From JAAYCB01 sp012744395 (lineage in GTDB: Bacteria > Planctomycetota > Planctomycetia > Pirellulales > Thermoguttaceae), in assembly GCA_028703175.1 (NCBI GenBank), contig JAQVNJ010000003.1, forward strand, positions 42,892 to 106,891: a DNA stretch of 64,000 nucleotides. Reading direction: 5' to 3'. The first letter of the stretch is position 1; every line of letters begins with the position of its first letter. The position numbers and the translations under genes were made by a program. The notes under the pieces were generated by a model, which was not told the origin of the DNA, did no database searches, and saw only the letters and a list, made by a program, of their open reading frames with translations. Positions 35,844 through 44,767 of this stretch are shown one piece after another.

Positions 35844-36144
35844 TCACGGGGCGCCTGAAAACCGGCCAGTGGGGGGCGCGGGGCTGGGAGGCGAATTCCC
35901 GGCCGTCGGTGCCGGCAGCACGGATACGAGGATCGCCGTGTCCGGGGCCTTGCCGGAGTAGAACGCGACGTAGTGGGTGCCGCTGATCGCGGTGGCGTTC
36001 GCGTTGCCCCCATCAATCGTGATCCGACGGCCCGTGGCGACTGCCTGGGGAGCAGGCCAGTTGAGCGGGTCGCCGAAGACGCTGTCTGGATCAACGACTC
36101 GACGCCAGAGAATTCCCTTGCCGCGCTGATAGTAATCTCGGAAC
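35844..36144 (-). pseudogene. C-terminal fragment of a second sialidase-like gene
   Basis: The minus strand encodes YYQRGKGILWRRVVDPDS, ITIDGGNANATAI and FYSGKAPDTAILV, matching the intact sialidase-like protein from about residue 266 to near its end (8730-9809), followed by a divergent tail. There is no start. It lies on the same strand as the N-terminal half at 42168-42794, and the two could be the ends of one gene split by the intervening DNA. About 55 residues between them are missing. Confidence 0.8.
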
Positions 36145-36319
36145 TCGGGTGAGACCAGATTTTCCCCAAGATTTCAGACTTTTCACCTGCCCATCAGTCG
36201 CCTTCGTGACAAAGAACACACTTCCCGCTCACCGCCTATTACTCGGACTTGCCATTGCCCTTTCACCTGGCTGTGGCTGTGGCGTGCTAGGTCGTAGTTT
36301 CGCGCCGGGATCTTAAGCC

Positions 36320-36745
36320 TCATGTGGTGTGCAGTCCCAAGAGAAGATAGACGACCATCACCAACCCGATGAGCGAAAGGGCGAGGGCCACCATCACCCC
36401 AAACGACAGCGGACGGAAATGAAGCGGCTGGTTTCGATCCAAACGTCGAACGGTGTGCCAGTGTGTCGCGGCGGCAAACAGGTTCACGGCCATCCCCACG
36501 ATTACCAGCGCGGCGCCGATCCAAAGCGACACTTCGCTCTCACGGGGCGAGGGCTCGGCGTGCGATCCGGCTATCTCGCGGAGGAACAGCCCGAACCGGG
36601 CAACGACAAATCCGAACCCCATCAGTGCCAGTCCCGTTCGCACCCATGCCAGCAACGTCCGCTCGGCGGCAAAGTAGACCCGCGGGTCGGCCGCGTCGTC
36701 CACTGTGCCAACGTTTGCCCCCTTGGCAATATCCTTGGAAACCAT
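36320..36745 (-). CDS. DUF202 (YidH-type) membrane protein
   Basis: 141 residues from the ATG at 36745; a longer frame reaches a GTG at 36790 but lacks a binding site. The signature DPRVYFAAERTLLAWVRTGL opens the first of three transmembrane segments (about residues 28-55, 70-92 and 112-135). DUF202 proteins are small inner-membrane proteins of unknown role. It follows the transglutaminase gene on the same strand. Confidence 0.8.
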   Translation of the reverse strand: MVSKDIAKGANVGTVDDAADPRVYFAAERTLLAWVRTGLALMGFGFVVARFGLFLREIAGSHAEPSPRESEVSLWIGAALVIVGMAVNLFAAATHWHTVRRLDRNQPLHFRPLSFGVMVALALSLIGLVMVVYLLLGLHTT

Positions 36746-36838
36746 GCTTGACCCTGTCACGGCGCACAATGATCGAACCAGCAGCATCACTATAAATATA
36801 CGGCTGCCGAGGATGGCGGGAAGAGACCGTTTCGGTGG

Positions 36839-38032
36839 TCAGTTCCGCCGGTATCGACTCGTCACGTCGGCAATTTGCCGTCCTTTTTGGCGGTACACTC
36901 GCGACTCGTCGCCTATCATTCGGGTGAACCAGGGGCCATCGAATCGCTGTAATCCGGGATCACAATTCCAGCAAATGCCTTCGCGGAGGACCGGGGCGAG
37001 ATAAGCGACGTCCATGGCCCGCCATTTCCCGTCGACGAAAACCTCCGTCCATACATGATAGCTCCAGGAGACATAGCGATTTGGAGCTTGCGGGTGTTCG
37101 GTCACGTCGGGATCCATGACGCTCGCAGCGGCCGCGACGAGACCGACACTGCGCAGCAAAGCGACAGACAGGGCCGTATAATCGAAGCACTGTCCGCGGC
37201 GCTCGCCGTTGCGGAGACGCTGGGGAATGGAGCGGAACGAGGGCACTTCCGGCGCATCGGTCCTTTCCCGCCCGCCGCCCCCCGCGTGCCCGTCGGCCGC
37301 AGCCAACTCCGGCCAGAAGCCCTCGATGCGGCAAGCGGTTGCCGCCGCGACGCGTTGCACAGCCACTCGGGGATCGCGAGAGCCCGCCACCGTTCGAATC
37401 GCCAGACAAAACACCTGGTCCCTGAGAATTCCCAAATGCCAATCGTACAGGCGCGGCTCTCCTTCTTCCGATTTCTGAGCCATGTACATGGTGTCGGTCA
37501 GGTAAACTCCCGCCCGCCAGTGGTGGGCAGAACGATCCACCGGATCGAAAGCATTGAAAATGACAAAGAAAGGCTGCTCGGCAATCTGGCGAAAGATTCC
37601 CTCCTGCCAGTGGTAAATGACTACACAATAAGGTCCTACGGGCATTGGGCCGTGATCGGACTCCAGACCCAGCACCGCCTCGGCGCGATCGATGCTACAG
37701 CGGGTCATGCGGACTCGCGGCATTTCCGTACGGGCCGAATCCCGTTCCTGCCGCCCGGGCCACAACGGCTGGACCGTCACCACCAATCGGTCGGCATCTT
37801 CTGCCGGCAGACCGTCGAGTTGGATCGTCATCTGCGCGAAGCGGTGGTAGATCGGACCTGTGGCGCATCGCGCAGCCTGTTGTCCGCCCAGTTGCAGGAT
37901 TGCGGGGAGGGAGACTCTTGGGATGGGCGGAGTATTCGGGGGGGACCGATCGCTCTTGCTGTCGCCCCGGCCAAGGACCAGGAAGACGCCCAAGACGCCG
38001 GTCCCGATGATTGCCACGGTCCAGATTCGCAT
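36839..38032 (-). CDS. Membrane-anchored transglutaminase-like protein
   Basis: 397 residues with an N-terminal membrane segment. The catalytic Cys is in RGQCFDYTAL (about residue 287), the His in WSYHVWTEVF (about residue 333) and the Asp in AMDVAYLAP (about residue 348), a full papain-like triad in the order seen in animal tissue transglutaminases. The long N-terminal part (about 230 residues) resembles the beta-sandwich and linker that precede the core in those proteins. Such enzymes cross-link Gln to Lys or amines; many bacterial members are peptidases instead. It is the largest gene of the minus-strand block before the sialidase fragment. Confidence 0.75.
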   Translation of the reverse strand: MRIWTVAIIGTGVLGVFLVLGRGDSKSDRSPPNTPPIPRVSLPAILQLGGQQAARCATGPIYHRFAQMTIQLDGLPAEDADRLVVTVQPLWPGRQERDSARTEMPRVRMTRCSIDRAEAVLGLESDHGPMPVGPYCVVIYHWQEGIFRQIAEQPFFVIFNAFDPVDRSAHHWRAGVYLTDTMYMAQKSEEGEPRLYDWHLGILRDQVFCLAIRTVAGSRDPRVAVQRVAAATACRIEGFWPELAAADGHAGGGGRERTDAPEVPSFRSIPQRLRNGERRGQCFDYTALSVALLRSVGLVAAAASVMDPDVTEHPQAPNRYVSWSYHVWTEVFVDGKWRAMDVAYLAPVLREGICWNCDPGLQRFDGPWFTRMIGDESRVYRQKGRQIADVTSRYRRN

Positions 38033-38412
38033 TGTCCTCGGTAGCTCAAGTCACCAACTGAATAAGTGTCGAGCGTTGATATCCGACGGAAATGGCAAAT
38101 GCCGCCTGCCCAAACACTCGTCTCCTTGCTTCCGTCTTGTTCGGCAACTGGGGGGCCATTCTGTCGCCACGGCCCGCACTATGTCAAGGGCAACCGCCCG
38201 AAACCCAAAAGCCTTGATATCAACTCGACCGTCTGAAATTGGCGGGACCTCCATCCTGACGCCGAAAAGCGACTCGACTGCCGACGATTGCTTCTACGTG
38301 AAGTTCTCGTCGCAGATCTGCAGCAACGGCAGCTTATTGCGCATGGGAACAGGTTGAAACGGGTCAACAACCGGGTTGCTTCCGGGACCAGCAGCGTTTT
38401 CGAACTGATCGT
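38033..38412. other. Spacer, possible promoter region of the transglutaminase gene
   Basis: On the minus strand TTGACATAG lies about 150 bases upstream of the transglutaminase start, a good -35-like box, but no matching -10 is clear. The frame on the 3' side of the truncated TSUP gene carries nothing that I recognise as its missing half. Confidence 0.25.
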
Positions 38413-38874
38413 TTACGGGAAGGGGCAATCAATCCCCACTCCCCGACAGAAGAGCATTGACCGCTCCCCGAACTTGCGCTGCCAAAAACCGACTCGCTTT
38501 GTGGATGCCAGGGGACGGTCCTTCACTTTGATCAACATGCAGAACCCGGCTATCACCAACAGACTCGCCATGACAAGTTTCAAGGTGATCCCGCTGACGT
38601 AGGCCGAGAGATAACCAGCGACAAACGCCATGATGTCCGTTGGGGGATCGATGACCAGGGCCAGTATCCAATCAACCGTTCGATTCTTGTGAAACAGCAG
38701 CGTTGCTGCCGCTGCCGTCGCCAAGAGAATGAACTGCCCGCTGGCAGCAGCCTGGTGCATCGGGACGCCGCAGGCAACCAGGACCGGAAGGTAGAAATTG
38801 CCGCCCCCACGCCCCGTCATGGTCATCACGGCGGCCAGCCCCAGTATGACGACAAGACCGATTATCCACTTCAT
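38413..38874 (-). pseudogene. TSUP (TauE/SafE) family transporter, C-terminally truncated
   Basis: 153 residues with four transmembrane segments. GRGGGNFYLPVLVACGVP and SGQFILLATAAAATLLF match the first half of TSUP sulfite/sulfonate exporters, which normally have 240-300 residues and seven to nine segments. The frame ends after a short unrelated polar tail, so the second half is lost. It could still be expressed since TSUP proteins have two related halves, but activity is doubtful. It lies 56 bases from the cupin gene. Confidence 0.65.
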
Positions 38875-38930
38875 GTGGTTCAGTCCCTTCCGGAACCAGC
38901 ATCGTTTTCGAACTCGCGGACAAAGTCGCC

Positions 38931-39269
38931 CTACAGCAGCCGCGTCTGCTCGATGGGCCGAGGGACTTTGACCACCAGGACGCGCAGTGTCTGGTCGCCC
39001 TCGTTGTACCAGCAGTGCGGGACCCGGGCCGGGCTGTCGATCAAGGAATCGGGGCCGACGGTCTGTTTCTCGTCGCCAACCTCAACGATTCCGGTGCCTT
39101 CCAGGACATAGAAGAACACGTCCACCGGCGTAAGGTGACGCTTCAGCGACTGCCCGGGCTCGAGCGTCAGGTGGACAACCATGGCGTGCTCGCTGTCATA
39201 AACCTGGGCAGCTTTGACATTGTGTGGATTGGGGCCGCCGGGGGCCTCTTTGGCGTTGACGATCTTCAT
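38931..39269 (-). CDS. Small cupin-domain protein
   Basis: 112 residues from an ATG that starts MKIVNAKEAPGG; the longer open frame upstream is not used. The two cupin motifs appear in HLTLEPGQSLKRHLTPVDVF with FYVLEGTG, and in PHCWYNEGDQTLRVLVVK. One-domain cupins of this type bind a metal or small ligand. It lies 93 bases from hcp on the same strand, so it probably belongs to the same stress unit. Confidence 0.8.
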   Translation of the reverse strand: MKIVNAKEAPGGPNPHNVKAAQVYDSEHAMVVHLTLEPGQSLKRHLTPVDVFFYVLEGTGIVEVGDEKQTVGPDSLIDSPARVPHCWYNEGDQTLRVLVVKVPRPIEQTRLL

Positions 39270-39362
39270 CGTATGCCTCTCCGTTTCGTAATGTGCTGAC
39301 CAACGGCATCTCCGGGCTGTCGCGGCATGCGGAAGCAGTGCCAGCCAGCGCCGTGATGGCAC

Positions 39363-41027
39363 CTATCCCAACATGGCCGCGAGGTCTTCCTCAGGCGTCT
39401 TGATCGGCATGAGGTTGAACTGATCGACCAGCACCTTGAGGACGTTCGGGCCGACAAATGCGGGAAGCGTCGGTCCCAACCGCATGTTCTTGATTCCCAG
39501 GTGTAGCAGCGTCAGCAGGATGCAGACGGCCTTCTGCTCGTACCAGCTCAGCACCAGGCTCAGCGGAAGTTCGTTGACGCTGCAGTCGAAGGCCTTGCTC
39601 AGCGCCACGGCGATCTGGATCGCGCTATAAGCGTCGTTGCACTGCCCGCAGTCCAGCAGGCGCGGAATGCCGCCGATGTCGCCGAAAGGCAGCTTATTGA
39701 AACGATACTTGCCGCAGGCAAGGGTCAGGATCACACAGTCATCGGGCACCTGCTGGGCCAGTTCGGTGTAGTAATTCCGGCCGGGCTTGGCCCCATCGCA
39801 GCCGCCGATGAGGAAGAAGTGACGGATATTACCGGCCTTGACTGCGTCGATGACTCTGTCGGCTACACTCATGACGGTGTTACGTGCGAAGCCGATCGTG
39901 ATGGTCTTCTCATCGGCATCCGATTCGAAGCCCGGGGCCGCCAGCGCCGCCTCGATCACCGGCGTGAAGTCTTTGTTTCCTTTGGCGTCGGCGCCGATGT
40001 GCGTGACGTTCGGCCACGCGACCAGGCCGGTGGTGAAGATGCGCCCGGCGTAGCTGTTCTTAGGCTTCTGGATGCAGTTGGTTGTCATCAGGATCGCGCC
40101 CGGGAAGGCATCAAACTCCTGTCGCTGGTCCTGCCAGGCCCCGCCGTAGTTGCCTACGAGGTGCTTGTGCTTCTTGAGCTCCGGGTACGCCAGGCATGGC
40201 AGCATCTCGCCATGTGTGTAGATGTTGACCCCCTTGCCCTCGGTCTGCTCCAAGAGCATCTTGAGGTCCTTGAGATCGTGTCCTGAGACCACGATGCACT
40301 TGCCCTTGACGGGGGTGACGCGAACCTCGGTCGGTTCGGGATGGCCGTACGTGCCAGTGTTGGCGGCATCGAGCATTTCCATGGCCTTGAGGTTCACCTC
40401 GCCGACCCGCAGTGCCATGCCAACCAGGGCGTCCACGTCGGAGGGATTACCGGCCAGGAAGTCCATCGCTTCATGGATGAAGGCGTATACGCCCTCGTCT
40501 TCCACACCAAGAATCTGCGCGTGGTCGACGTAGGCGGCCATGCCCTTCAGACCGTAGGTGATGAGCTCCTGGAGGCCCGCCACGTCCTCACCAAGGGCGT
40601 CGATTCGCTTCTGGATGGTGACCTGTTCGCCCTGACGGATCAGTTCGTCGAGATCATCGGCAGGCTCGATGGCCGCATCCTGTGCCAACGGTTCGGGCTG
40701 CCGCCCGGCTTTCTGGCATGCCGACGCGTACGCCTGCTTGATTTCGCTGCGGCTCGCCGCGCCGCGATGGATCAGCTCGGCAACGCGCTGGGGATCGAAG
40801 TCCACGTTGGTCACCGTGGCGAACAGGGCCTCGACGACAAACAGGTCGGCCGGGCGATGGGTCACGCCGAGTGGCCGCGCCCGGTGAGCGTACTGGCTAA
40901 CGCCCTCGGCGACGTGAATCACCAGGTCCTGAAGCGCGGCGGTCTCCGGGTCCTTTCCACAGACGCCGTGGGCGGTGCAGCCGGCCCCTTTTGCGGTCTG
41001 CTCGCACTGGTAGCAAAACATGTTCAT
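39363..41027 (-). CDS. hcp: Hydroxylamine reductase (hybrid cluster protein)
   Basis: 554 residues, full length for class I Hcp. The N-terminal cysteines MNMFCYQCEQTAKGAGC with GVCGK ligate the [4Fe-4S] or [2Fe-2S] cluster. Residues of the hybrid cluster are seen in GHDLKDL, YTHGEMLPC, MTTNCIQKP and LDCGQCNDAYS. Hcp reduces hydroxylamine to ammonia and, in some bacteria, acts as a high-affinity NO reductase under anaerobic nitrosative stress. Upstream on the same strand lie the wrecks of a ferredoxin and a flavodiiron protein gene, which usually partner it. The start ATG has an in-frame ATG two codons later. Confidence 0.95.
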   Translation of the reverse strand: MNMFCYQCEQTAKGAGCTAHGVCGKDPETAALQDLVIHVAEGVSQYAHRARPLGVTHRPADLFVVEALFATVTNVDFDPQRVAELIHRGAASRSEIKQAYASACQKAGRQPEPLAQDAAIEPADDLDELIRQGEQVTIQKRIDALGEDVAGLQELITYGLKGMAAYVDHAQILGVEDEGVYAFIHEAMDFLAGNPSDVDALVGMALRVGEVNLKAMEMLDAANTGTYGHPEPTEVRVTPVKGKCIVVSGHDLKDLKMLLEQTEGKGVNIYTHGEMLPCLAYPELKKHKHLVGNYGGAWQDQRQEFDAFPGAILMTTNCIQKPKNSYAGRIFTTGLVAWPNVTHIGADAKGNKDFTPVIEAALAAPGFESDADEKTITIGFARNTVMSVADRVIDAVKAGNIRHFFLIGGCDGAKPGRNYYTELAQQVPDDCVILTLACGKYRFNKLPFGDIGGIPRLLDCGQCNDAYSAIQIAVALSKAFDCSVNELPLSLVLSWYEQKAVCILLTLLHLGIKNMRLGPTLPAFVGPNVLKVLVDQFNLMPIKTPEEDLAAMLG

Positions 41028-41084
41028 AGCGCATGAGTCCTCTCTTGTGTTGGCGGCATGTTTCCAGGCCGCTGGGTTCTGGTA

Positions 41085-41260
41085 TCACTTGTTCTTCAAT
41101 TGAAATCCCATCGACGGGGCAGGAGTCGGCGGCCTCTCGGCAACGGTCCTGCCGGTCCGCTGGCACGGGATCGGCCTTGACCTTGGCCACGTTGCCTTCC
41201 ATCTGAAAGACCGCCGGGCACACCTGCTCGCACAACCCGCAACCGATACTTTATTCTCTG
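41085..41260 (-). pseudogene. 2[4Fe-4S] ferredoxin remnant
   Basis: The frame keeps IGCGLCEQVCPAVFQMEG and CPVDGISIEE, typical of small ferredoxins. The first cluster cysteine is Ser, a TAA stop sits immediately before it, the N-terminal ten residues are gone, and the normal stop after ISIEE is missing. An unrelated 40-residue frame from 41419, with its own AGGAG site, runs into this region in another frame. It is broken. Confidence 0.65.
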
Positions 41261-41492
41261 CGGAATAGCGGGCGACTCGCTGGCCCATAGCATCCGCCAG
41301 CATCTGCCGATGATCTTCGCCAGATCATCATCCGTTTCCTTGAAGTTCCGCAGCGCTGTGAGCTTCAGCGGCGGCTGGCCAGCGGCTTGAGTACCGCTGC
41401 TCGATTGTTCGTCCGACATTCAGATGCACTCCTGTGCCGTCTGTGTTGTCTTGTCGAGAATGTTGATCTCGCCGACAACCGTCCACTTCTGT

Positions 41493-41812
41493 CTATCCGG
41501 CTACCAATTCATCCTCGCCATGCGCCTTGGCCACTGCGGCGGCCAGGCCATCCAGTTGCCCAAAGGTCTCCCCTGCGGGGTATCCTTACTGGAGGGCCGT
41601 CCCCAGGACGTCGACCTTGAGCTTGGGGATCAACTCGGTGATCTGCTCGATAGCCTTGCTGCTCCACGCGTAGGAGCCGACGATTGCCGCATACCTGACC
41701 TTGGGCCGCAGCTGGTTCCATCGGGCAACCGGATGAGCGAGTCGAACAACCGCCGTTCCCAGTGCACCATCGCGATGTACTCAATGCCGTTTCGGATCTC
41801 CCGTGCGTGCAT
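41493..41812 (-). pseudogene. Flavodiiron (FprA-type A-flavoprotein) gene with large internal deletion
   Basis: The first 33 codons read MHAREIRNGIEYIAMVHWER and LFDSLIRLPDGTS, the start of FprA-type proteins. The next bases switch frame into YAAIVGSYAWSSKAIEQITE and LKVDVLGTAL, part of the flavodoxin domain, then a TAA stop, then GYPAGETFGQLDGLAAAVAK. About 300 of 400 residues, with the diiron centre, are deleted. Intact relatives reduce NO or O2. Confidence 0.75.
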
Positions 41813-41846
41813 GTTGACGATTTCCTTTCGCCGGCTGGCTTGCAGC

Positions 41847-42794
41847 TCAGAACGTCAGAACCTGCTCGCTCTCGCGCACCCACTGTGACAACTCGGCCAT
41901 TGTGGATTTCTGCGCGCCCTCGTAGTACGGTTCGCCCTTGCGAATGCCGCAACGGGCCTGGCACGTGCCGCAGACCTTCACCGTCACCCCGTCGGCGATC
42001 AGGTCCTTGACCATCTGAACCAGATCGGAAGACACCTCCAGGAGGTCCTGGATGTCCGTAACGCACTTGGGTGCCTTGGCCAGTTCCTCGAGCAGCGCCA
42101 AGCGGACCGGGTGCCCAAGCAGTCGAAGCAGGTTGGCCGCTTCTCGCCATTGCTGCAGATCACCCACGTTGCCGAGGTAGACAGCGGCGGGCTCGGTCGG
42201 CCACTGAGGTTTGGTCAACTCGGACTCGATGGTGCTCTGTGCCCAGGTTGCGCCGTTGTCACGGCTGGTCAGCGTGCCCCACGAGTGACTTGGGCCATCG
42301 TCACCGTAGCTCCCCGCGAACCAGAGTGCCATCAGCCCGACCGTGGGGACCGAGAAGATGTCGGTGATCTGCACGGGCGCCACGGCAAGCTTCGGCGTCG
42401 CCACGAGCAGGAACGTCACGCCATCCGTGGTGCGGTAGAGGTCTTGAACACATTCCGATCCGTTCATCCGACGGACCCAGAGGAACATCGCCCCGTCGGA
42501 ATCGAGCCCCTTACCCACGGCGACCTCGCCGTAGCCCGACGTGTTGGCGACAACCGTTTCCGGCGTCCACGTCTTTCCGTTGTCCGTGGATGTCCGCGCG
42601 TAAACGGCGCGGGCGTCTTCAGCGATCGTGTGCGACGTGCCTCGGCTGTAGACGCAGACCAGCTTGTCTCCGATCGCCTGAATCATCGGCCACGAGTTGT
42701 AGCCGCTCACCTCCTGGATGACGCGCGGCTCCGCGAGAGCGTACAGCCCCGTGCACACCGCAGCCATCGTCATGCCGAGAATCATCTTGTTCAT
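41847..42794 (-). CDS. Chimeric ORF: sialidase N-half + ArsR fragment + DsrE C-terminus
   Basis: 315 codons with no stop. Residues 1-209 (42168-42794) are about 94% identical to the sialidase-like protein at 8730, including signal peptide and two Asp boxes. Residues about 210-255 (NLLRLLGHPVRLALLEELA, CVTDIQDLLEV) are the first half of an ArsR helix-turn-helix. Residues about 256-315 (VTVKVCGTCQARCGI, GEPYYEGAQKSTMAEL) are the C-terminus of a DsrE-type sulfur-relay protein. All three pieces are in frame. Each part lacks what its family needs to work, so I read it as decay by deletion, though it could be expressed as a secreted fusion. A misassembly is an alternative. Confidence 0.75.
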   Translation of the reverse strand: MNKMILGMTMAAVCTGLYALAEPRVIQEVSGYNSWPMIQAIGDKLVCVYSRGTSHTIAEDARAVYARTSTDNGKTWTPETVVANTSGYGEVAVGKGLDSDGAMFLWVRRMNGSECVQDLYRTTDGVTFLLVATPKLAVAPVQITDIFSVPTVGLMALWFAGSYGDDGPSHSWGTLTSRDNGATWAQSTIESELTKPQWPTEPAAVYLGNVGDLQQWREAANLLRLLGHPVRLALLEELAKAPKCVTDIQDLLEVSSDLVQMVKDLIADGVTVKVCGTCQARCGIRKGEPYYEGAQKSTMAELSQWVRESEQVLTF

Positions 42795-43207
42795 ACTCTT
42801 GACCCGATCTTTCCCATATCTTGTGAGCCTGACGCCGATCGACGCCCGACACGTCCAACCATTTTAGCGCCGCGGCGGCCGCCGCATCCAGCGCCGACAG
42901 GGAGTCCCGGCGCCCGCCAACCATTTCCCTTCGGCGGAAAGTCCCATGCCGCCTCTATCTCGGGGGGGGGGGCTGCGCGTCGATGATCCAACGGGAGAAC
43001 TCGCTGCGGCTGCCGCCTGGTGCGGCGGCCAAGCGCCATCGCGCAAGCCTCAAGAGTCCTCCCAAGACGGTTGACGAGCACCTCGGCGCGTTGGCAAACC
43101 GGCGTCTGCCGGAGACGGTCCGTCGACTTCGTTCGTTCGAGGAGTTGATCTGATCCGACACGCTTCCTCGTTTGCGGCGTGTGTTCCACGTGGGACGTGG
43201 GCTCCTG
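42795..43207. other. Spacer with conserved sialidase upstream region
   Basis: The 85 bases next to the chimeric ORF match the region upstream of the intact sialidase-like gene (GCTAAAATGG, GATCGGCGTCAGGCTCACA), so the duplication included its promoter region. The rest, with a run of ten G around 42961, has no supported gene. Confidence 0.55.
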
Positions 43208-44053
43208 CTACTGTGTGGTCAAGTGTTTATACCAGACGTTCATGTCCTCGAACCGGCCGCCAATATTGGTGTTGTTGACCAGTTGGCTGGCAAAGTGATA
43301 GCCCATCCTGGCGAAGGTGATGTTCATGCCGAACGACGGGGCGCGGGCAATCGTGTAGGCCGTCGCCATGTTGCGGGCACGCATCTCCGCCTCCATGGCA
43401 TCAAGGAGGAGGGTGGCGAGTCCCTGCCCGCGGAAGTCCGGCAAGGTGGCGAAATCGGTCATCTCCACGTTGCGGGCCTCGAGATCCATTTCCGCCGACG
43501 AGAGGGCTGCAAGTCTGCCCTCCATCCAGACGCCGAAGTAGAAGACGTGCGAGGCCATCGTCTGGCGAATGTAGGCCGGGTCGTTGATCGGGAACGGGTA
43601 GGTCGGAAACACATCGTCGTAGAGTTGCGCCATGGCTTCCGCATCGTCGGGTTGGCATCTGCGGAGCGTTGCCCCGTCCGGTCGCCCAAGTTCTATGGCG
43701 TCGGCCTGCTTCTGGCGGCAAGCTTCCATCACGCGCTCATTCTGGTCGGCGGTCTTGGACACCGAGCGCCATGGACTGAGGAACTTGCCGAGCAGCAGGG
43801 CGGATTCCCGCCCGTGATAGAAACGTGGCACCTGGGCTTCGCATTCAAAACCATTGTTCAGGAACGGTCGGGCGCAGGCGGCTGGAACCTTGGCGAAAAT
43901 CTTGGAATATTTACACTTGCGTGCCCTGTCTTTCAACGATTGGGGCAACGAGGCGGCGTCTTCCGGGGCGATCTTGATGACGTAGATGCGGTCGTTATAT
44001 TTGCCGTGCTGGATGGTGCTGTTGCCGAATTTTTCGATGATGTCGGGTTGCAT
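43208..44053 (-). CDS. ablB: Beta-lysine N-acetyltransferase
   Basis: 281 residues, the size of the AblB family. A variable N-terminal domain (DRIYVIKIAPEDA, YSKIFAKVP) is followed by a GNAT domain (residues about 125-275) with the acetyl-CoA loop LPDFRGQGLATLLLDAMEAE and the motif RAPSFGMN with FARMGY. AblB acetylates beta-lysine to N-epsilon-acetyl-beta-lysine, a compatible solute for salt stress. The call is strengthened by ablA in the same operon. It starts 15 bases after the ABC ATPase gene. Confidence 0.9.
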   Translation of the reverse strand: MQPDIIEKFGNSTIQHGKYNDRIYVIKIAPEDAASLPQSLKDRARKCKYSKIFAKVPAACARPFLNNGFECEAQVPRFYHGRESALLLGKFLSPWRSVSKTADQNERVMEACRQKQADAIELGRPDGATLRRCQPDDAEAMAQLYDDVFPTYPFPINDPAYIRQTMASHVFYFGVWMEGRLAALSSAEMDLEARNVEMTDFATLPDFRGQGLATLLLDAMEAEMRARNMATAYTIARAPSFGMNITFARMGYHFASQLVNNTNIGGRFEDMNVWYKHLTTQ

Positions 44054-44068
44054 ATCGTCTTCAGTCTG

Positions 44069-44767
44069 CTAGGCGTTCTGGGTTGCCTCTTGGATGATCG
44101 TTTCCACACTTCCGGTGGCCTTGAGCCGCCCGGCCTTGAGAAACACACCGCGAGAAGCCACATCGGCTGCAAACGGCAGGTCGTGGGTCACAATGATGAA
44201 ACTCGTGTCTGACTGGAGTTCGCTGAGCCAGCGGGCAAACTCACCGGTGGTTCGTGCATCGAGGGCGGATGTCGGCTCATCAAGGAGCATGTACTGTGGC
44301 TGAAGCATCAGCCCCCGGGCGATCGCCACGCGCTGGCCCTGGCCGCCGCTGATCTCCGACGGGTAGCGATCGCCCAGGTCGCCGATGCCAAGCCGTGCGA
44401 GCATCTCGGCCGCGATTCGGCCGGCCTCGTTGCGGGTCTGGCCGAAGGCCTTGACGGGCGCGAGAATCATGTTCTCATGCACCGTGAGATGCGGAAACAG
44501 GTAAAGCTTCTGGAACACCACACCCAAAGCACGGCGCAACTTGGGCTCGGGCAGGTCGGCGATATCCTGATCGTCGATCGTGATCGTGCCGCTGCTGGGC
44601 GTCAGGAACCGCGCGATGCAGTTCAGCAGCGTGGTCTTGCCGGAACCGCTTTCACCGAGCACGGCGAAGACCCGATCGCGGGGGAAGTCCGCGTTAATCC
44701 CGGCGATCGCCGGTTCCTCGCTGTTGGGGTAAACGTAGCTCAGATCCCGGATCCTAATCATGAGCAA
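44069..44767 (-). CDS. Amino-acid ABC transporter ATP-binding protein
   Basis: 232 residues. Walker A is GESGSGKTT, the signature is SGGQGQRVAIARG and Walker B is YMLLDEPTSALD. It is of the polar amino-acid (GlnQ/HisP) type. It overlaps the end of the permease fusion gene by 14 bases, so the two are translationally coupled. Together they should import a basic amino acid, probably lysine as precursor or beta-lysine itself. Confidence 0.9.
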   Translation of the reverse strand: MLMIRIRDLSYVYPNSEEPAIAGINADFPRDRVFAVLGESGSGKTTLLNCIARFLTPSSGTITIDDQDIADLPEPKLRRALGVVFQKLYLFPHLTVHENMILAPVKAFGQTRNEAGRIAAEMLARLGIGDLGDRYPSEISGGQGQRVAIARGLMLQPQYMLLDEPTSALDARTTGEFARWLSELQSDTSFIIVTHDLPFAADVASRGVFLKAGRLKATGSVETIIQEATQNA

